A program made the translations under genes and the position numbers. DNA of 64,000 bases from Linderina pennispora (lineage: Eukaryota; Kickxellomycota; Kickxellomycetes; Kickxellales; Kickxellaceae), in contig NW_024468277.1 in NCBI RefSeq assembly GCF_002104995.1, positions 1 to 64,000 on the forward strand. The letters run 5' to 3'. Below the pieces are notes generated by a model. It was not told the DNA's origin and did not search any database. It saw only the letters and a list, made by a program, of their open reading frames with translations. Positions 21,709 to 32,843 of this stretch are shown here, piece by piece. Position 1 is the first letter of the stretch. Every line of letters starts with the position of its first letter.

Positions 21709-22353
21709 ATGGATACAGCAAAGTGCATCGAGAGCGAATATGGCCTTGCATGTGGAGGTGCATCTGCGATTAAGATCTTGCAGGATCCGACTGGCCAGCT
21801 GAAGCTCGGTGTCGGAGCCACCGTGTGGGATGCTGCCTTTGTCCTCTCCAAATACATTGAAAAGCAGGTCAAGCTGGGCAGCCTGGATCTCTCCGGCAAG
21901 ACGGTTCTGGAGCTCGGCTCAGGTACCGGTGTGGTCGGTCTGTCGGTGGCCCTGATCGAACCCACGGCTAAGGTGATCCTGTCCGACAAACAGGAATTGC
22001 TTCCGCTGCTGCAGCACAATGTGGATCTGAACAACGCTGCAGCAAATACATCTGTCCAGTGCATCGACTGGACTGCTCCCGCCGGTATTGCTACGCATCC
22101 CGACTATATTCTGGTGTCCGACGGCATCTGGGTGACCGATATCCACGAGCCACTGGCAAACACGCTGGGGAAGCTGGCTGGCCCACAGACCAAGGTTCTT
22201 ATGACGTACGAGTCCCGCAGGTTCGAGGACGAGGCCAAGTTCATGGCGCTGTGGGGAAATCGCTTCCGCTTCCATGATATTAAACCCGCCGATCAGGACG
22301 AGATGTGGCAGAGCGAGGATATATTCTTGTTTGAAGGAGCGCTGAAGAATTAA
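21709..22353 (+). CDS. METTL21-family protein-lysine methyltransferase
   Basis: 214 residues from ATG 21709. The seven-beta-strand SAM-dependent fold is shown by motif I VLELGSGTGVVG (residues 66-77), the acidic motif VILSDKQE, and the post-II motif ILVSDGIWVTD in the place of the family's D-x-x-Y/W signature. The N-terminal GATVWDAAFVLSKYIE helix is characteristic of METTL21/Efm6-like enzymes, which methylate lysines of translation factors or chaperones. Substrate cannot be told from sequence; METTL21D (VCP) and Efm6 (eEF1A) are the nearest types. Single exon, no defects. Confidence 0.85.
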   Translation: MDTAKCIESEYGLACGGASAIKILQDPTGQLKLGVGATVWDAAFVLSKYIEKQVKLGSLDLSGKTVLELGSGTGVVGLSVALIEPTAKVILSDKQELLPLLQHNVDLNNAAANTSVQCIDWTAPAGIATHPDYILVSDGIWVTDIHEPLANTLGKLAGPQTKVLMTYESRRFEDEAKFMALWGNRFRFHDIKPADQDEMWQSEDIFLFEGALKN

Positions 22354-22582
22354 ATTCTAGAACTCCACGCCCTCTTTGCTATTTTTACAGCCAGAGTCTC
22401 TGGAGGACGCTGGAGGGTGAGGTCATCTGTGTTGATGTGCGGGGTAGAAGGGAAAGGGAGCTGCGTGGGTTAAATATCTCGAAATGCCAGCTCATGTTTT
22501 AGCCCACACTAGCAATTCCACCTCCCTTCGCCTCCATTCCCCTTCCAGAAATACTATATTGCATAGGCTGCTTTTCCACAAT

Positions 22583-23066
22583 ATGACTGTCCCGAAGGAA
22601 ATTGTGCTTCGAGGTACCGGCGTCGGCACCGGCTGCAAGGCCGTCTCTGACGTTGATCTCGAGAACGGCGCATCTGAGGCCAAACGGCTACAAGCTGATC
22701 TCCGACTTTACCAGCCCGGGCTACATTGGCCACGGCGTCGGCCACCGCGACCCCAAGACAGGCAAGCCGCTACCAGCATCCGTGCACATCCCGACTGACG
22801 GCGAGCTGCACCCCGAGCGCTACATCTCCACGGCCACCGAGTACGAGGACCCTGCCATGGCACTGCAGCGGCGGCGCAGCGAGTTCCTAAAGAAATACAA
22901 CGTCAAGAGGGCCAGTCTGGTGCGTGCCACGTACTTTGAATGGACTGCCAGCGCACAAAAGCTGGTGGGGAAGAAGTTTGCCGCCGAGGAGTGCTTGGAG
23001 AGGGCGGCGTTTGAGCGAGAGGTGCACGCGATTGAGAATCCCGATGTCCCGCAGTTTCACGATTAG
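22583..23066 (+). CDS. Unrecognised conserved-looking small protein, one frameshift
   Basis: ATG 22583 opens a frame (MTVPKEIVLRGTGVGTG...DLENGASEA) that must shift by one base near 22670-22690 to join the main frame. The main frame starts NGYKLISDFTSPGYIGHGV and runs to TAG at 23066, giving about 160 residues. The main frame has no ATG of its own upstream. I found no GT-AG intron that restores the phase. The C-terminal half is helical and charged (FLKKYNVKRASLVRATYFEW, then a lysine/glutamate-rich stretch). No domain recognised and no signal peptide. Coding seems real because of codon-like composition and position between two expressed-type genes; function unknown. Confidence 0.5.
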
Positions 23067-23399
23067 TCAGGTCTATTTTTACCGGTGTTCATGTAACCTC
23101 CACCTGACGTGTTTTCATTTTCGCCTTCAAGAACAACTGGTGTTTAGGAGACGTAGGCCAATGCAAAGTGACAACGCAGCACAATAACCTCTTCTCACCC
23201 GATACGTGTTCTATTTCTGTGCAACACATGACGCTCCCGAGCAGGCAGCAAGTTTTTTTAGCCAACTCAGGTGTATAAAGCGGTTTGCCATCCCGCATTG
23301 CTTCGCTGAGCCATTCTCCTCAACTCCTCCCCAAACTCCAGACATCCATCCGCTCCCTTCTCTATTAATATCCCACTCCTACTTTCAATATTGAGCTTC

Positions 23400-24863
23400 A
23401 TGCCTGCCTCGAAAGCCGTCGCTATGAATTCCGCAGACACCCATCGCAGCAATGACATTCTGTGTCTCGGTAAGGAGGGCTGAAAAGCACCACACGCACT
23501 CTTTCCTAGAAGCCCTCGTGTTCTCAGCAGCACCCTCGTATATCCATCTTGTCGTGTAGCTCCGAACGCTGCGTACCAGCTCACTGTGCTGTTCGACAAG
23601 ATCACTCTGGGCGATGTGAACCGGGCGTCGATGCAGACCAACTCGCTCGGCGGCAAGGGTAAGTCATAAAACCCCTGGCTCTCCAGCGAGGAATTGGGCC
23701 ATTCGCACTGATAACAAACCTCACCCGTGTACTCTGCGTAGGCCAGAACTTTGCGGTGGCGACAAAGCAGTACTACAAGAACGCGAATCGCGTCACCTTG
23801 CTACAGATCCTGGGCGGGCCCACAGGCACGCAGATCGAGGCCATGGAAGACGAGCAGGGCTTCGACTACATCACAGGTAAGGTTCTCCCAATGCCAGTGC
23901 GAAACCGGTCTGCAAGCACAATGCGGGGTGGCATAGCATTGCCCTCCATTGTCCAGCATCCGGCTATCTCGCACCATCTAGCGGCTCTACAACCAGAAGC
24001 CATGCATCATGTGCCAGCCACCCGGGGAAGCTCCTGCTAGCATTTTCGCCATCGATTGATTTTATTCTGATAATCACGTAGTCAGGACGTCGCTGCCGAC
24101 CCGCACCTGCACAACGTGCCTGGACATGTCCACAGGCGATATGACAGAAATGGTCGGCGTGTCGGGGCTGATTGACGAGCACGCCGAGGAGGAGTACGAG
24201 CAGGTGGCCACGCAGATTCTGCAGTCGGAGAACCCGCCCAGGGCTCTGGCGCTATGCGGCACATTTCCGCCGGGCCTCCAATCAACCACAGTGTCTCGCA
24301 TCATCCAGGCGCGCACAGAAAAGACGCTGGTGTTTGTCGATGCCGTCAAAGACATACATCCGGTGCTCGAGTCCAAATGCATCGATATCCTCAAGGTGAA
24401 CTCTGGCGAGGTGCTGAACATCCTGTCGGCGCTCGAGCCCGCATACCAGGACAAGACGCCCAAGGATGTCGATCTGGCAAAGGTCGCAATGGAGCTCGGC
24501 CAGCGGTATTCTATCGGCGCAGTCGCCGTCACTGACGGGCCGTTCACCGCGTACCTGGCCAATGTGCAGGACAACAAGGCGCATGCGTTCAGCATCCCGG
24601 ATCTGCTCCAAGACAGGGAGTACTTTTTGGGCTCGGATCAAGCGCCGCAGGGCCACCTGGTGCTGAACCCGCTGGGCGCCGGCGACACGTGCAGCGCGGT
24701 GATGATGAACCACATGCTGGACGACAAGGTCATGGTCGAGGCGTTTGCAGCGGGACTGGCGGCTGCATCAGCGTCGTGCCTGGTGCCCATGCCCAACTGT
24801 GTCTTTGACCGCAAGGTCATGGAGCGCATCCGCGGCAAGATGACCGTCAGGGAGATCATGTAG
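23400..24863 (+). CDS. PfkB-family sugar kinase (LacC/1-phosphofructokinase-like), four exons
   Basis: Exons are 23400-23469, 23560-23658, 23742-23876 and 24082-24863. Introns are 90, 83 and 205 nt, all GT-AG (GTAAG donors), and the phases join cleanly to give 361 residues. Signatures are SLGGKGQNFAVATKQ (substrate/ATP-binding PfkB region 1, across the second junction), TLLQILGGPTGTQIE, ALCGTFPPGL, and NPLGAGDTCSAV (PfkB signature 2 with the catalytic Asp). The GGKG-N arrangement resembles tagatose-6-phosphate kinase/1-phosphofructokinase more than ribokinase or adenosine kinase. A phosphorylated-sugar or sugar substrate is inferred; identity unknown. TATAAAG lies about 125 bp upstream of the ATG. 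Confidence 0.85.
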
Positions 24864-24918
24864 ACTCTGCATTTATGCTTGAAATAAACAGAAAGGCTAG
24901 CGTGCTGGCGAGTCGCTG

Positions 24919-25923
24919 CTACTCGACCTTTGGTTTCTCGTGGCGAAACGACTTGACCATGTAGTCGACATACCAGCGCCAGGGCGGGAACGCAACCCAG
25001 CCGATGGCAGCCACAACCGTGTCGATGACATAGTTGTTGGTGGGCATCGCACCACGCGTGTTGCAGCGGAACAGCAGCGAGATCGGGTCGGTGGTGATCG
25101 CGCACTCGCCGCGCCTCAGCCCCTTGAACATACCTCTGGCGCACTGCTCGGGCGTCAGGCCATCGTCGGCGCCCTCAATGTCCTTTGTGATCTTGGGCTT
25201 GGTCAGGTTCTCGGTCTCGTACCCAGGCGTGAAGATGGTGCCCGGGAAGTAGCAGTGCACGTTGATCTTGTGCATCTGCAGCTCGACGCGCAGCGCCTCC
25301 GCCAGCCCGCGCACAGCAAACTTGGACCCGCAGTATCCAGCGTACCCAATAAGCCCAAACATGCCCAGCGTCGAGCTCACCATGACTATGTGCCCACCAG
25401 CAATCTTCTCCTTGACCATGCGACGCGCAATCGCATGGGCGTTGAACAGAGTGCCAAAGTAGTTCACCTTCATCGTCTGCTCCAGCACGTCGGCGCTCTG
25501 CTCGACAAAGAACCCGGGGTTCGACACACCTGCCGACAGAAACGCATACTCGATCTCTTTGCCCTGCTTCTTCACCGCCTCCCCCACCGCGCGCTCCACG
25601 TCATCCTTGCTGGCTACGTCGGCGCACACATAGGCAAACTTCTGGTCCTTGTCGCCAGCGTGCTTTTTGATTTCCTCCAGCGCCTCCTTCAGCACCGCCT
25701 CGCGGCGTGCGACAATCGTGACATGCGCCCCCTGCCGCGCAAGATCCTCGGCGATGGACTTGCCCAGGCCCTGGCTGCCGCCCGTCACGTAGCAGTGCTT
25801 GCCCTTGACGTTGAATTTTGCCGCATTGACGCGCAGGTACAGCTCAGAGATAATGCCCGACACCAGGATCCCGCCCAGAATGCTGCCAATAGTGATAAGC
25901 GCTACTTTCCAATCGTCCATCAT
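24919..25923 (-). CDS. TSC10: 3-ketodihydrosphingosine reductase
   Basis: 334 residues from ATG 25923 (a second ATG follows immediately). Tsc10 carries out the NADPH-dependent second step of sphingolipid synthesis in the ER membrane. An N-terminal hydrophobic span (about residues 7-26) is followed by the Rossmann motif TGGSQGLGKSIA, VADVASKDDVE-type NAD(P) specificity, SAGVSNPG, and the catalytic YxxxK in YAGYCGSKFAVRGLAEALR. PGTIFTPGYE follows, as in the family. The C-terminal hydrophobic patch anchors the protein. Ends 56 bp from the convergent PfkB stop. No defects. Confidence 0.92.
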   Translation of the reverse strand: MMDDWKVALITIGSILGGILVSGIISELYLRVNAAKFNVKGKHCYVTGGSQGLGKSIAEDLARQGAHVTIVARREAVLKEALEEIKKHAGDKDQKFAYVCADVASKDDVERAVGEAVKKQGKEIEYAFLSAGVSNPGFFVEQSADVLEQTMKVNYFGTLFNAHAIARRMVKEKIAGGHIVMVSSTLGMFGLIGYAGYCGSKFAVRGLAEALRVELQMHKINVHCYFPGTIFTPGYETENLTKPKITKDIEGADDGLTPEQCARGMFKGLRRGECAITTDPISLLFRCNTRGAMPTNNYVIDTVVAAIGWVAFPPWRWYVDYMVKSFRHEKPKVE

Positions 25924-26124
25924 TCACAAGCTCGAAATATTTTAGAAAAGGAGCGGATAGTGAAAACAAAAGAAGCGCAGGCAGGCCAGGGACAGATTCC
26001 CTGCTGGCCGTTTTTCAACCGCATGACGCGAATCCCTGCGATCAAAGAATCTCCTGAGCCGTCGGCTTGGACGGGTTGTGCATATTGAGACATAGGCATG
26101 CTGCAAGTGCTAGTGTTTACAGTT

Positions 26125-27480
26125 TCAGAAAAGCGTGCCGTCAGATATGATGTTGATGGGCGGCTCCTTGGTCTCCGGGCGCAGCTCGGCAGCCTTCTCG
26201 CGGCCCGCCTTCCACGTACCGCCCTCCAGCACCCGGCCCAGGAACATCGTGGGCACGTCGCTGCCTGTGAGCCCCGACTTGTCCTTGATAATCTCGGCGA
26301 CCTTGTCGAGCAGCACTACCGTCATTGCGCGCCACTCGACGATGACGTGGTCGCTGCCTTCGAACTGGGGGATGTCGCCCTTGGCATTGAGCAGCCCGCG
26401 ATCGACGTCGTCCTGGTTGAGCGTCAGAACGCCCATGTCGACAAAGACGCCGCCATTGCGGTACTCGGGCAGGCCGGTTAGCAGCTCTGTGTCTGTGACA
26501 GTCAGGTTGCCGAGCCGGGTAACGACCTCAAGCAGCGACCATGTCAGCCACTGCGACAGCTTGTGGAAGGCTACCAGGCAGTCGAGCGACTCGACCTTGC
26601 CTTTAGCCAAAACATTCCCAATGTCGTCCTCGTACACGGGCACTAGGGTGTCGCACGGCCACACGTCGCCCAGCGACACGCCGTTGAACTGTGTGCGCGA
26701 CTTGGGCCATACCGGATCGAAGCCGACGATGATGACCTCCCAGATCTTCTCCACCGATACAGCACTGCCAGCACCGGCGTTCCTGACCAGATAGTCAAGC
26801 ATGCATCCGGGCCGAGCCAGATCCTGGCTGTCGGCACTGGCAAAGTACTGCGGGCTCAGCTGCAACGCATCCCCGAGGCTGCGCAGCAGCTGCGCGCGGT
26901 TCTCGCCGGCCAATAGTGGGTTTGAGTCTGAGACCTGGAATCCGTCTAGTAGATCCTTGTCGGTAAGCCTCTGCAATGCAACGGCATCTGCCTGGTACGG
27001 GTTCTCCTTGGAGCTCGAGAACACGCCCTTCTCGAACATCCGCAATGCAGCTAAGCCCAGCCCCTCGGTGCGCTCGAAAGCACCCAGTGCGTCCTTGTAC
27101 TTCCACTTGCTGCCAGCGCCAGCGTCGATCAGAACCGACACGACAAACAGATCGATGATCCGACGCGTGCACTCTGACTCACTGATGCCCTGAGCCCTCC
27201 ATGCATCCACGTGCTCGGCAACCAGATCGCGTGGGGACTCGGCATCGGTCTTAACCACGTAGGAGCGCCAGCGGCCGTGCGTCGGCACCTTGGCAATGCT
27301 GCCGTAGTCGCGCTCAATCAGGGAGATGACGTAGTCGGCGACCGACTCGATCTTGCTGGCATCGAACGAGAAGTGGCGGAGGTTACTGTGCTCGGCGTGC
27401 TGGTACACCTTCTGCGATCGCTCGCGCACGGCCGCCAGCGACTTGAGGTAGGTGAGGATGTTGGATCCTGAAGCAGCCAT
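26125..27480 (-). CDS. URC4: Urc4/Urg3-type uracil catabolism protein (DUF1688)
   Basis: 451 residues from ATG 27480. The full-length DUF1688 pattern is present: LKSLAAVRERSQKVYQHAE at the N-terminus, LRHFSFDASKIESVADYV, HGRWRSY, RIIDLFVVSVLIDAGAGSKW, RPGCMLDYLVRNAG, and the C-terminal VEWRAMTVVLLDKVAEII. In Lachancea kluyveri URC4 is needed for the URC pathway that uses uracil as a nitrogen source; the enzymatic step is not fully defined. The URC pathway is patchy in fungi. TATAAAAG lies about 105 bp upstream of the start. Single exon, no frameshift. Confidence 0.9.
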   Translation of the reverse strand: MAASGSNILTYLKSLAAVRERSQKVYQHAEHSNLRHFSFDASKIESVADYVISLIERDYGSIAKVPTHGRWRSYVVKTDAESPRDLVAEHVDAWRAQGISESECTRRIIDLFVVSVLIDAGAGSKWKYKDALGAFERTEGLGLAALRMFEKGVFSSSKENPYQADAVALQRLTDKDLLDGFQVSDSNPLLAGENRAQLLRSLGDALQLSPQYFASADSQDLARPGCMLDYLVRNAGAGSAVSVEKIWEVIIVGFDPVWPKSRTQFNGVSLGDVWPCDTLVPVYEDDIGNVLAKGKVESLDCLVAFHKLSQWLTWSLLEVVTRLGNLTVTDTELLTGLPEYRNGGVFVDMGVLTLNQDDVDRGLLNAKGDIPQFEGSDHVIVEWRAMTVVLLDKVAEIIKDKSGLTGSDVPTMFLGRVLEGGTWKAGREKAAELRPETKEPPINIISDGTLF

Positions 27481-28125
27481 AGTGGGTAGAATCGGTGCTT
27501 GGGGGTGCTGAAAGAGTAGAATATATGCGACAGCTGAAGAGAAATGAATGCTAACGGCTCAAACCCCTAGGGGCTGTCCTGCTCGTCTTTTATAACCCGA
27601 AACACCCCCACGTCTGGCAGAAACCAGGGCATGACTCGGTGTTCCTGCGTAGTGCATGCATGGAAAGAGCAGCGGCGGGCACGGGGATACGTAGTGGCTC
27701 TCTTCTGGTTACTATTCATAGGGCACACGCTCGTAAACAAACACGCTACACATGCGCTTCTGATGCACGGGCGCGGCACGTGATACACCATGATCTACTC
27801 CACGACCCGTCTGCACCTGTGCAATCTGCACGTCCTGGCTCCCACGGCCCACTTCCGCTGCGCAGGCGACATGGCACCTAAACCCTCCGTCTGCTGTAAT
27901 TTCCGAGTTGCCAAGCCGCACGGCCTCGCACTACCTGCCTCTCTTATTACAGCTCGGTGGAAAATGCATTTATTTGCGAAACTGCGTGTTCGTGAATCAT
28001 ACAAGGATACCTATCAAAACGTGCCGTCCGCCATCAAGCGAGGCGGCACCCATGCAGGCGATAAAGGACAAGTGAGCTATGCATGTGCACTATGCCAGGT
28101 GACAGAGCTCGCAATAGAGCAGCTA
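27481..28125. other. Intergenic region
   Basis: Contains the URC4 promoter. A plus-strand frame at 27790-28140 starts with ATG but shows no domain, and it overlaps the INTS8 3' end, so it is not called. Confidence 0.45.
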
Positions 28126-30990
28126 CTACTTGAGGCTTAGTATGCCCGAGAGCCAGCCAAAGAACTCGGACAGGAATAATGGCCTGCTGCTGGCGAGCTC
28201 GCAGTCCTGGCGCCGAGAACTCGATATGGACGGCGCTCGATGGCAGTCTGCCCAGATACTGGCCGTACTCAATCATGCTGGAATCCCAGAAAAACTGGGT
28301 TATCTGCTGATCTATTTCCTTCCTCTCGAACGCCTGCACTAGCAGGGGCATTGCCACCTCGTAGTTGATGTCGGCGCTGTACTGATGCAGTACTGTCGCA
28401 GCGCCGCGCATGCCCAGGTCCGTTAGCGACCGGATCATGGCAGGCAGCAGCTTCTGGAACCACTCAGACGAGGCGCAGCCATCGAGCAGCTCGGGCGAGA
28501 ACACATCTGTGTGTAGAGACAGGAACTCGATGAACAGCGGCATCAGGTGTTCGTTGAGCTTGGACTTTTGAGCCTTGCGCGCTGCAGGCAACTGCAGAGA
28601 AGAACAGCCAGATGGCAGGGCTCTTGGGCACCAGCTGCACCGTGTACCGGAACACAATCAGCGCAATGTCGCGCAGGTGCTTTGCATTCTTGCGGCCATG
28701 GTCGTTCTTTCCGTTGACAAACTCACCGACCACCGGCTTGCCTGGGCCGGCATCACTCGGGTCCTGGTGCGTAATGAGCGCCATCAGATCGCACAGCCCT
28801 AGCGGACCGCTGACCGGCTCGCCCGTCTGCAACATTTCACTGAGCAGCGCAGCAAATAGAGTCAGGTACACGGGGTCGCCCCACATGCGGCAGAACCGCT
28901 CGATTTCGTTCTCCATGCCCGCTCCGACCTGCGGTATGCTGCCGAGCTCTGTGTGCAACGTTGTCGACTCTGTCGACCGAGATCCAACCGGAATCTTCAT
29001 CAGCAGCTTTGCGATTTCTGCCACTGACCCGCGCACTTGCTCCAGCTGCTCCTTTGGAATCGCATCCCTGTCAAAGCGGTAGTTGGGCTCGCCGATGGCC
29101 CTGTCGACTTCGACGCCAGTCGTCAACAGCAGTCGCGCACCAAAACCAAAAGCGACGCTATCTGCAGTAGTGCGATGTGGATCTCGGGCAGCTGCTGGTA
29201 CAGCTTCGGACTTGCGGCAATGGCGCCCACCAGGTTGGTAAACACGTTGTTGTTGCCTTGCCGCAAGCAGATCAGCGACAGGCCTTCAAGGAACTCGAAT
29301 CGAATCGGCACCTGGTCCTCAATAATGCTGCCGATATCGTCAGCTACATCTGCAATGTCCGTGCCCTGCTCGAGCTGGTAGAATAGCGCAGCTAGCTTTG
29401 CGTGGACAGATACCTGTGCTACCAGCGAAGCCTTTAGCGCCTCCTCCTTCTCCAGAGCCGCCGCCATGATTGGGTTGGTCGCCTGCGGCGTCGCCGGCAC
29501 AAATTCTGATATTTCCGCAAGTGCGCGCGAGAACCACACCTGCGCCTCCTTGTACTGCTCCTTTTCCAACAGCCGCAGACCAGCCAGGTACCCGCACGAC
29601 AGTCGCAACAGTGCCAGCTGCGTGGTTGTGACCTGTGCGCTAACCAACTCATGGCCAGCATTTGGCTCTCGGGGATCGTAGCCTGTTTAGAACGCCAGCT
29701 TTCTGCATCGAGCTGCATATTTGTAGCTGCCACTGGCGCATATACAGAGCCGTGGCCAGTCAGGAAAGATGCAATCACCCTGGCCTGATTCAAGCATCGG
29801 ACTCGATCCTCGTCAGCCAGCTGCGCTGCTGCAGCCAGGCACCTGCCGCATCGACCAGAGCGCTATGTATCGATTCAGTCGCCACAGTAGTCTGCTTGCG
29901 CAGAAGCTGACGATCTTTGGATGTATATCAAGCAGCCACGCGAAACCATCACTGGACCCGCCCTTTTCCAGGATATCAAGCATACACTCCACCACCGCTG
30001 CTGATAATCCGCCACTGTCAACCAGTGACGCGATCTTGTCCGAGCGCGTCTGTTGGATGTCTTCGGCCATATCGGTGTCGGCATCGCTGTTGAACGCAAT
30101 TTCCTTGCACGCATCCACATACTCGTCTACGCTGGGCCGTGTGTTGTGGCTAGATAGCCCAAACTTTTCGGGCTTGCACCGCTGTGGATCAATTGCCTGG
30201 CACTGCTGGAACATGCTTAGCGCCTGCTGATACTCGCTCTGGGCCAGCAGCACGCGTGCGATATCGTAGTATACGCAGAATTTGAGCACCGTGCCAGACG
30301 CATCCAGGGACTCGGCGTGTTCCTTGATTTTGTTACAGTTTAGTGACATTGCTTCGCCCCTCGGCACATCCAGCGTCAGCCCAATGTCCTCCTCGCGGTA
30401 CGCTGACCGAACCCACCACCGCCTGAACTGAAACTCGCACTCCGCAAACCCGCCCTTGCCTTTGCAGGACTCATAAGATACATGTAGTAGACAAACCGCA
30501 GAGTCGCGTGCACCGTCCGCTCAATTTCTTCGACGTTAAACTGTACAAGCAAGGTCAAGTCCCTTGCCCACGCCTCAGCAACCGGTCCTGCTTAACGCTT
30601 AGCGGCGGTAAGGCCGTTCGCTTTAAGCACGTTATGCAATGTATCACTCGGTAGCCCTGTTTCGGGTGACACTGCAAACCGGCTGCACTGTCCGATCCGC
30701 GCCATATGTGCTATATCGCCTGTGCCGGCACCAGGTCCCATGGTTGGCGACATTGGCGTCGATGGTGGTGTGGCCCAGCATATTGCATTGGCTGCTGGCC
30801 GTGTGCATCGCGTAATGTCGGGTATGAATTGAGAATGTAGTCGCGAAAGTTGTTGGTGCCGAACAGGCCCTTCAGCAGCTCATGGGCTGCCGTTCGCCGC
30901 TCTGCCTCTGTAGGCCACTGCTTTGCACCGAAATCTTGCTGAATTTGCTCAGGATGCCAAAAAATATGTGAACCAATCGACTAAAGTCAT
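28126..30990 (-). CDS. INTS8: Integrator complex subunit 8-like protein, split by several frameshifts
   Basis: From ATG 30990 (MTLVDWFTYF) to TAG 28126 the span is about 955 codons, close to the 995 residues of human INTS8. Colinear matches are CVYYDIARVLLAQSEYQQAL (human QVCYDLGAAYFQQG), then FFSAV-type segments after FRYTVQLVPKSPAIWLFF (human VRYTLSINPNNHSWLI), and DINYEVAMPLLVQAFERKE followed by FFWDSSMIEYGQYLGRL (human REIDYKTAF... and WDVTILEYLTYLH). INTS8 bridges PP2A to the Integrator complex on RNA polymerase II. Frame changes occur near 30960 (an extra T in a T6 run), 30780, 30600, 30380, 29820, 29690, 29125, 28580 and 28220. No obvious decay accompanies them, so consensus error is likely. 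Confidence 0.75.
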
Positions 30991-31222
30991 TTTCAAGTAG
31001 GAAATGAAGCTGTAAGAAGAGCAAAAGATAATGCACCGCAGTTAGTGTTGCAGTTTGGCTGTCGTCACCAGAAAATGGCCGGATTTTTGACAATGCAACC
31101 TTGTTTGTTTCTTCAAGGGGAGTTATGGAGATTTGCCTTCTCGGCGCGAAGAGCCAGGGAAACAAGGCATTTATTGCTAAATGTTCAAAGGAGAACAAGG
31201 TGCTTTACAGAAATTGCTCTAC

Positions 31223-32843
31223 CTAGAGTAGCGCTCCACTTCTCCACCGCAGCAACTGCATGTTTAGGAACCCGACCTTTTTGTGCGAGGGCAAGCAGAG
31301 AATATACAAGTGAACCATTGCCATCTGTCCCACCATGTCAGTATCCTGTGAATGATAGATGCGAAGGTGCTGCAAGGCTATTGAGCGCATCTCTGGGAAC
31401 ATACTTTCGTCTCTATCAGCTAGGTCTGCTTCACTCTGCCTGACACCCAAGAACCAGGGTCTGGGAAATGCCGGTATGAACGATGCAGCAATATCAAACA
31501 CGGATTCTCAGCACGTCGATGCTGAATTGTCTCAGACATGTCCACCCAATGCCATTCAAGACAGGAAAGCGATATTCGAGGAGCTTGAATTTTGCCTCAA
31601 CTGCTTGGGCTTGGGATGCCAGTGCTTTGGAAAGGAGCTTGTCCACCTTGTGCTCGGCCCGCCGGGATAATTGCTGGGTCCAGGCGCAACTGTTCTCGGA
31701 GTGAGTAGCAAGGAGATATCGATGCTGTCGATATGTTTAGGATTCTCACTGAGGTTGACATTCACCAAGGGGTAGGTTAGAGTGTGTGAGGTTAAAAAGT
31801 CAGAATATATGTTCGTAGCACCTAGCGTTTGCAGCGACTGGAGCCTCGGGAATAGCACTTGAAGACTGTCAGTATAGAGTGAACGCGGAGGTTCTCCGTC
31901 AATGTCGTGATAAATCGAGAGCTCGCTGAGGTTAGGAAACGAGATAGCTCCAGGAGAGCTCTGGACAACCCAATCTCAAGTGATGTACCGGGATGTGGTG
32001 AGTGGTGTGGTTCCAAATCCTTATGGTCTTAGGAACCCATGGATCAAGACCTTTAGGCCACAATGGCCGGCCATACTATTCTGGGCGACCGGCGCCACTA
32101 CTTAGACGGGCACCTGCCCTTTCACCTGGCGATTCCTTCTTCCTTCTTTCATACAGCATATTTCATACGTTCAATATACGTCGTGGAAAGGTGCTTGGAG
32201 AGTAAACGTGTTCTAGACAGTTGCAGGAGGCTGTCTATCTAAGTGTATCGTACCTGAGACACAACAAGTGGCATAGTGCAGAGTTGATCACTGTCTACCC
32301 GCGGGAGCCAGCCAATAATTTCAACTGATATACCGCTGTACCAAAGTTTGGTTAGACTCTCAGAAAAGGTGCTGCCAGGCTTTTCAGGGAACGGTTTCTC
32401 GATCCGTAGGAATTGGAGCTTAGGCAGGAGATGTGTAGCAACCCTATCAAACAAAGGATCCAATATAATCGTGTCCGATCCGTATGTCGACGGATAGCGG
32501 ATCTCAGCTATTCCTGGCATGTCGTCGTTAAAGAATGCAGCCAGAACACCAGCAGCATCGCCTGTCAGCTCTGTATCGTCAACATAATCCCCTAACGAAC
32601 CGCAATATTGAAACTGAGCGCCAGTCTTCCTTGTTGAACCCAAAGCACTGGACAATAGCTGTGCGGTTTAACTGCAAACTCGCATACTGATGCCACGTCC
32701 GACATAGTCGCCAACTGTACTGCCTTTTGCAAACCGGCCATATCCAACCCCTCGTGAAATACTTCCTTAAGCACTGGCACAACGGTGCGCTTTAAAATGG
32801 CATCTCCAGCCAAGCTGCTCAGATGCAAGCTGTGCAAGTTCAT
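31223..32843 (-). pseudogene. Decayed leucine-rich family gene
   Basis: From ATG 32843 (MNLHSLHLSSLAGDAILKR) leucine-patterned pieces lie in changing frames: LPKLQFLRIEKPFPEKPGS (about 32420), LFPRLQSLQTLGATNI (about 31850), and MRSIALQHLRIYHSQD (about 31400), which ends in an LLRW-type tail. Spacing and composition resemble the intact leucine-rich protein at 13601-15244. Multiple frame changes plus gaps indicate a dead copy. Boundaries approximate. Confidence 0.5.

Noticed and set aside
27790-28140. 116-codon plus-strand ATG frame
   Set aside because: Overlaps the INTS8 3' end antisense and lacks any recognisable content.
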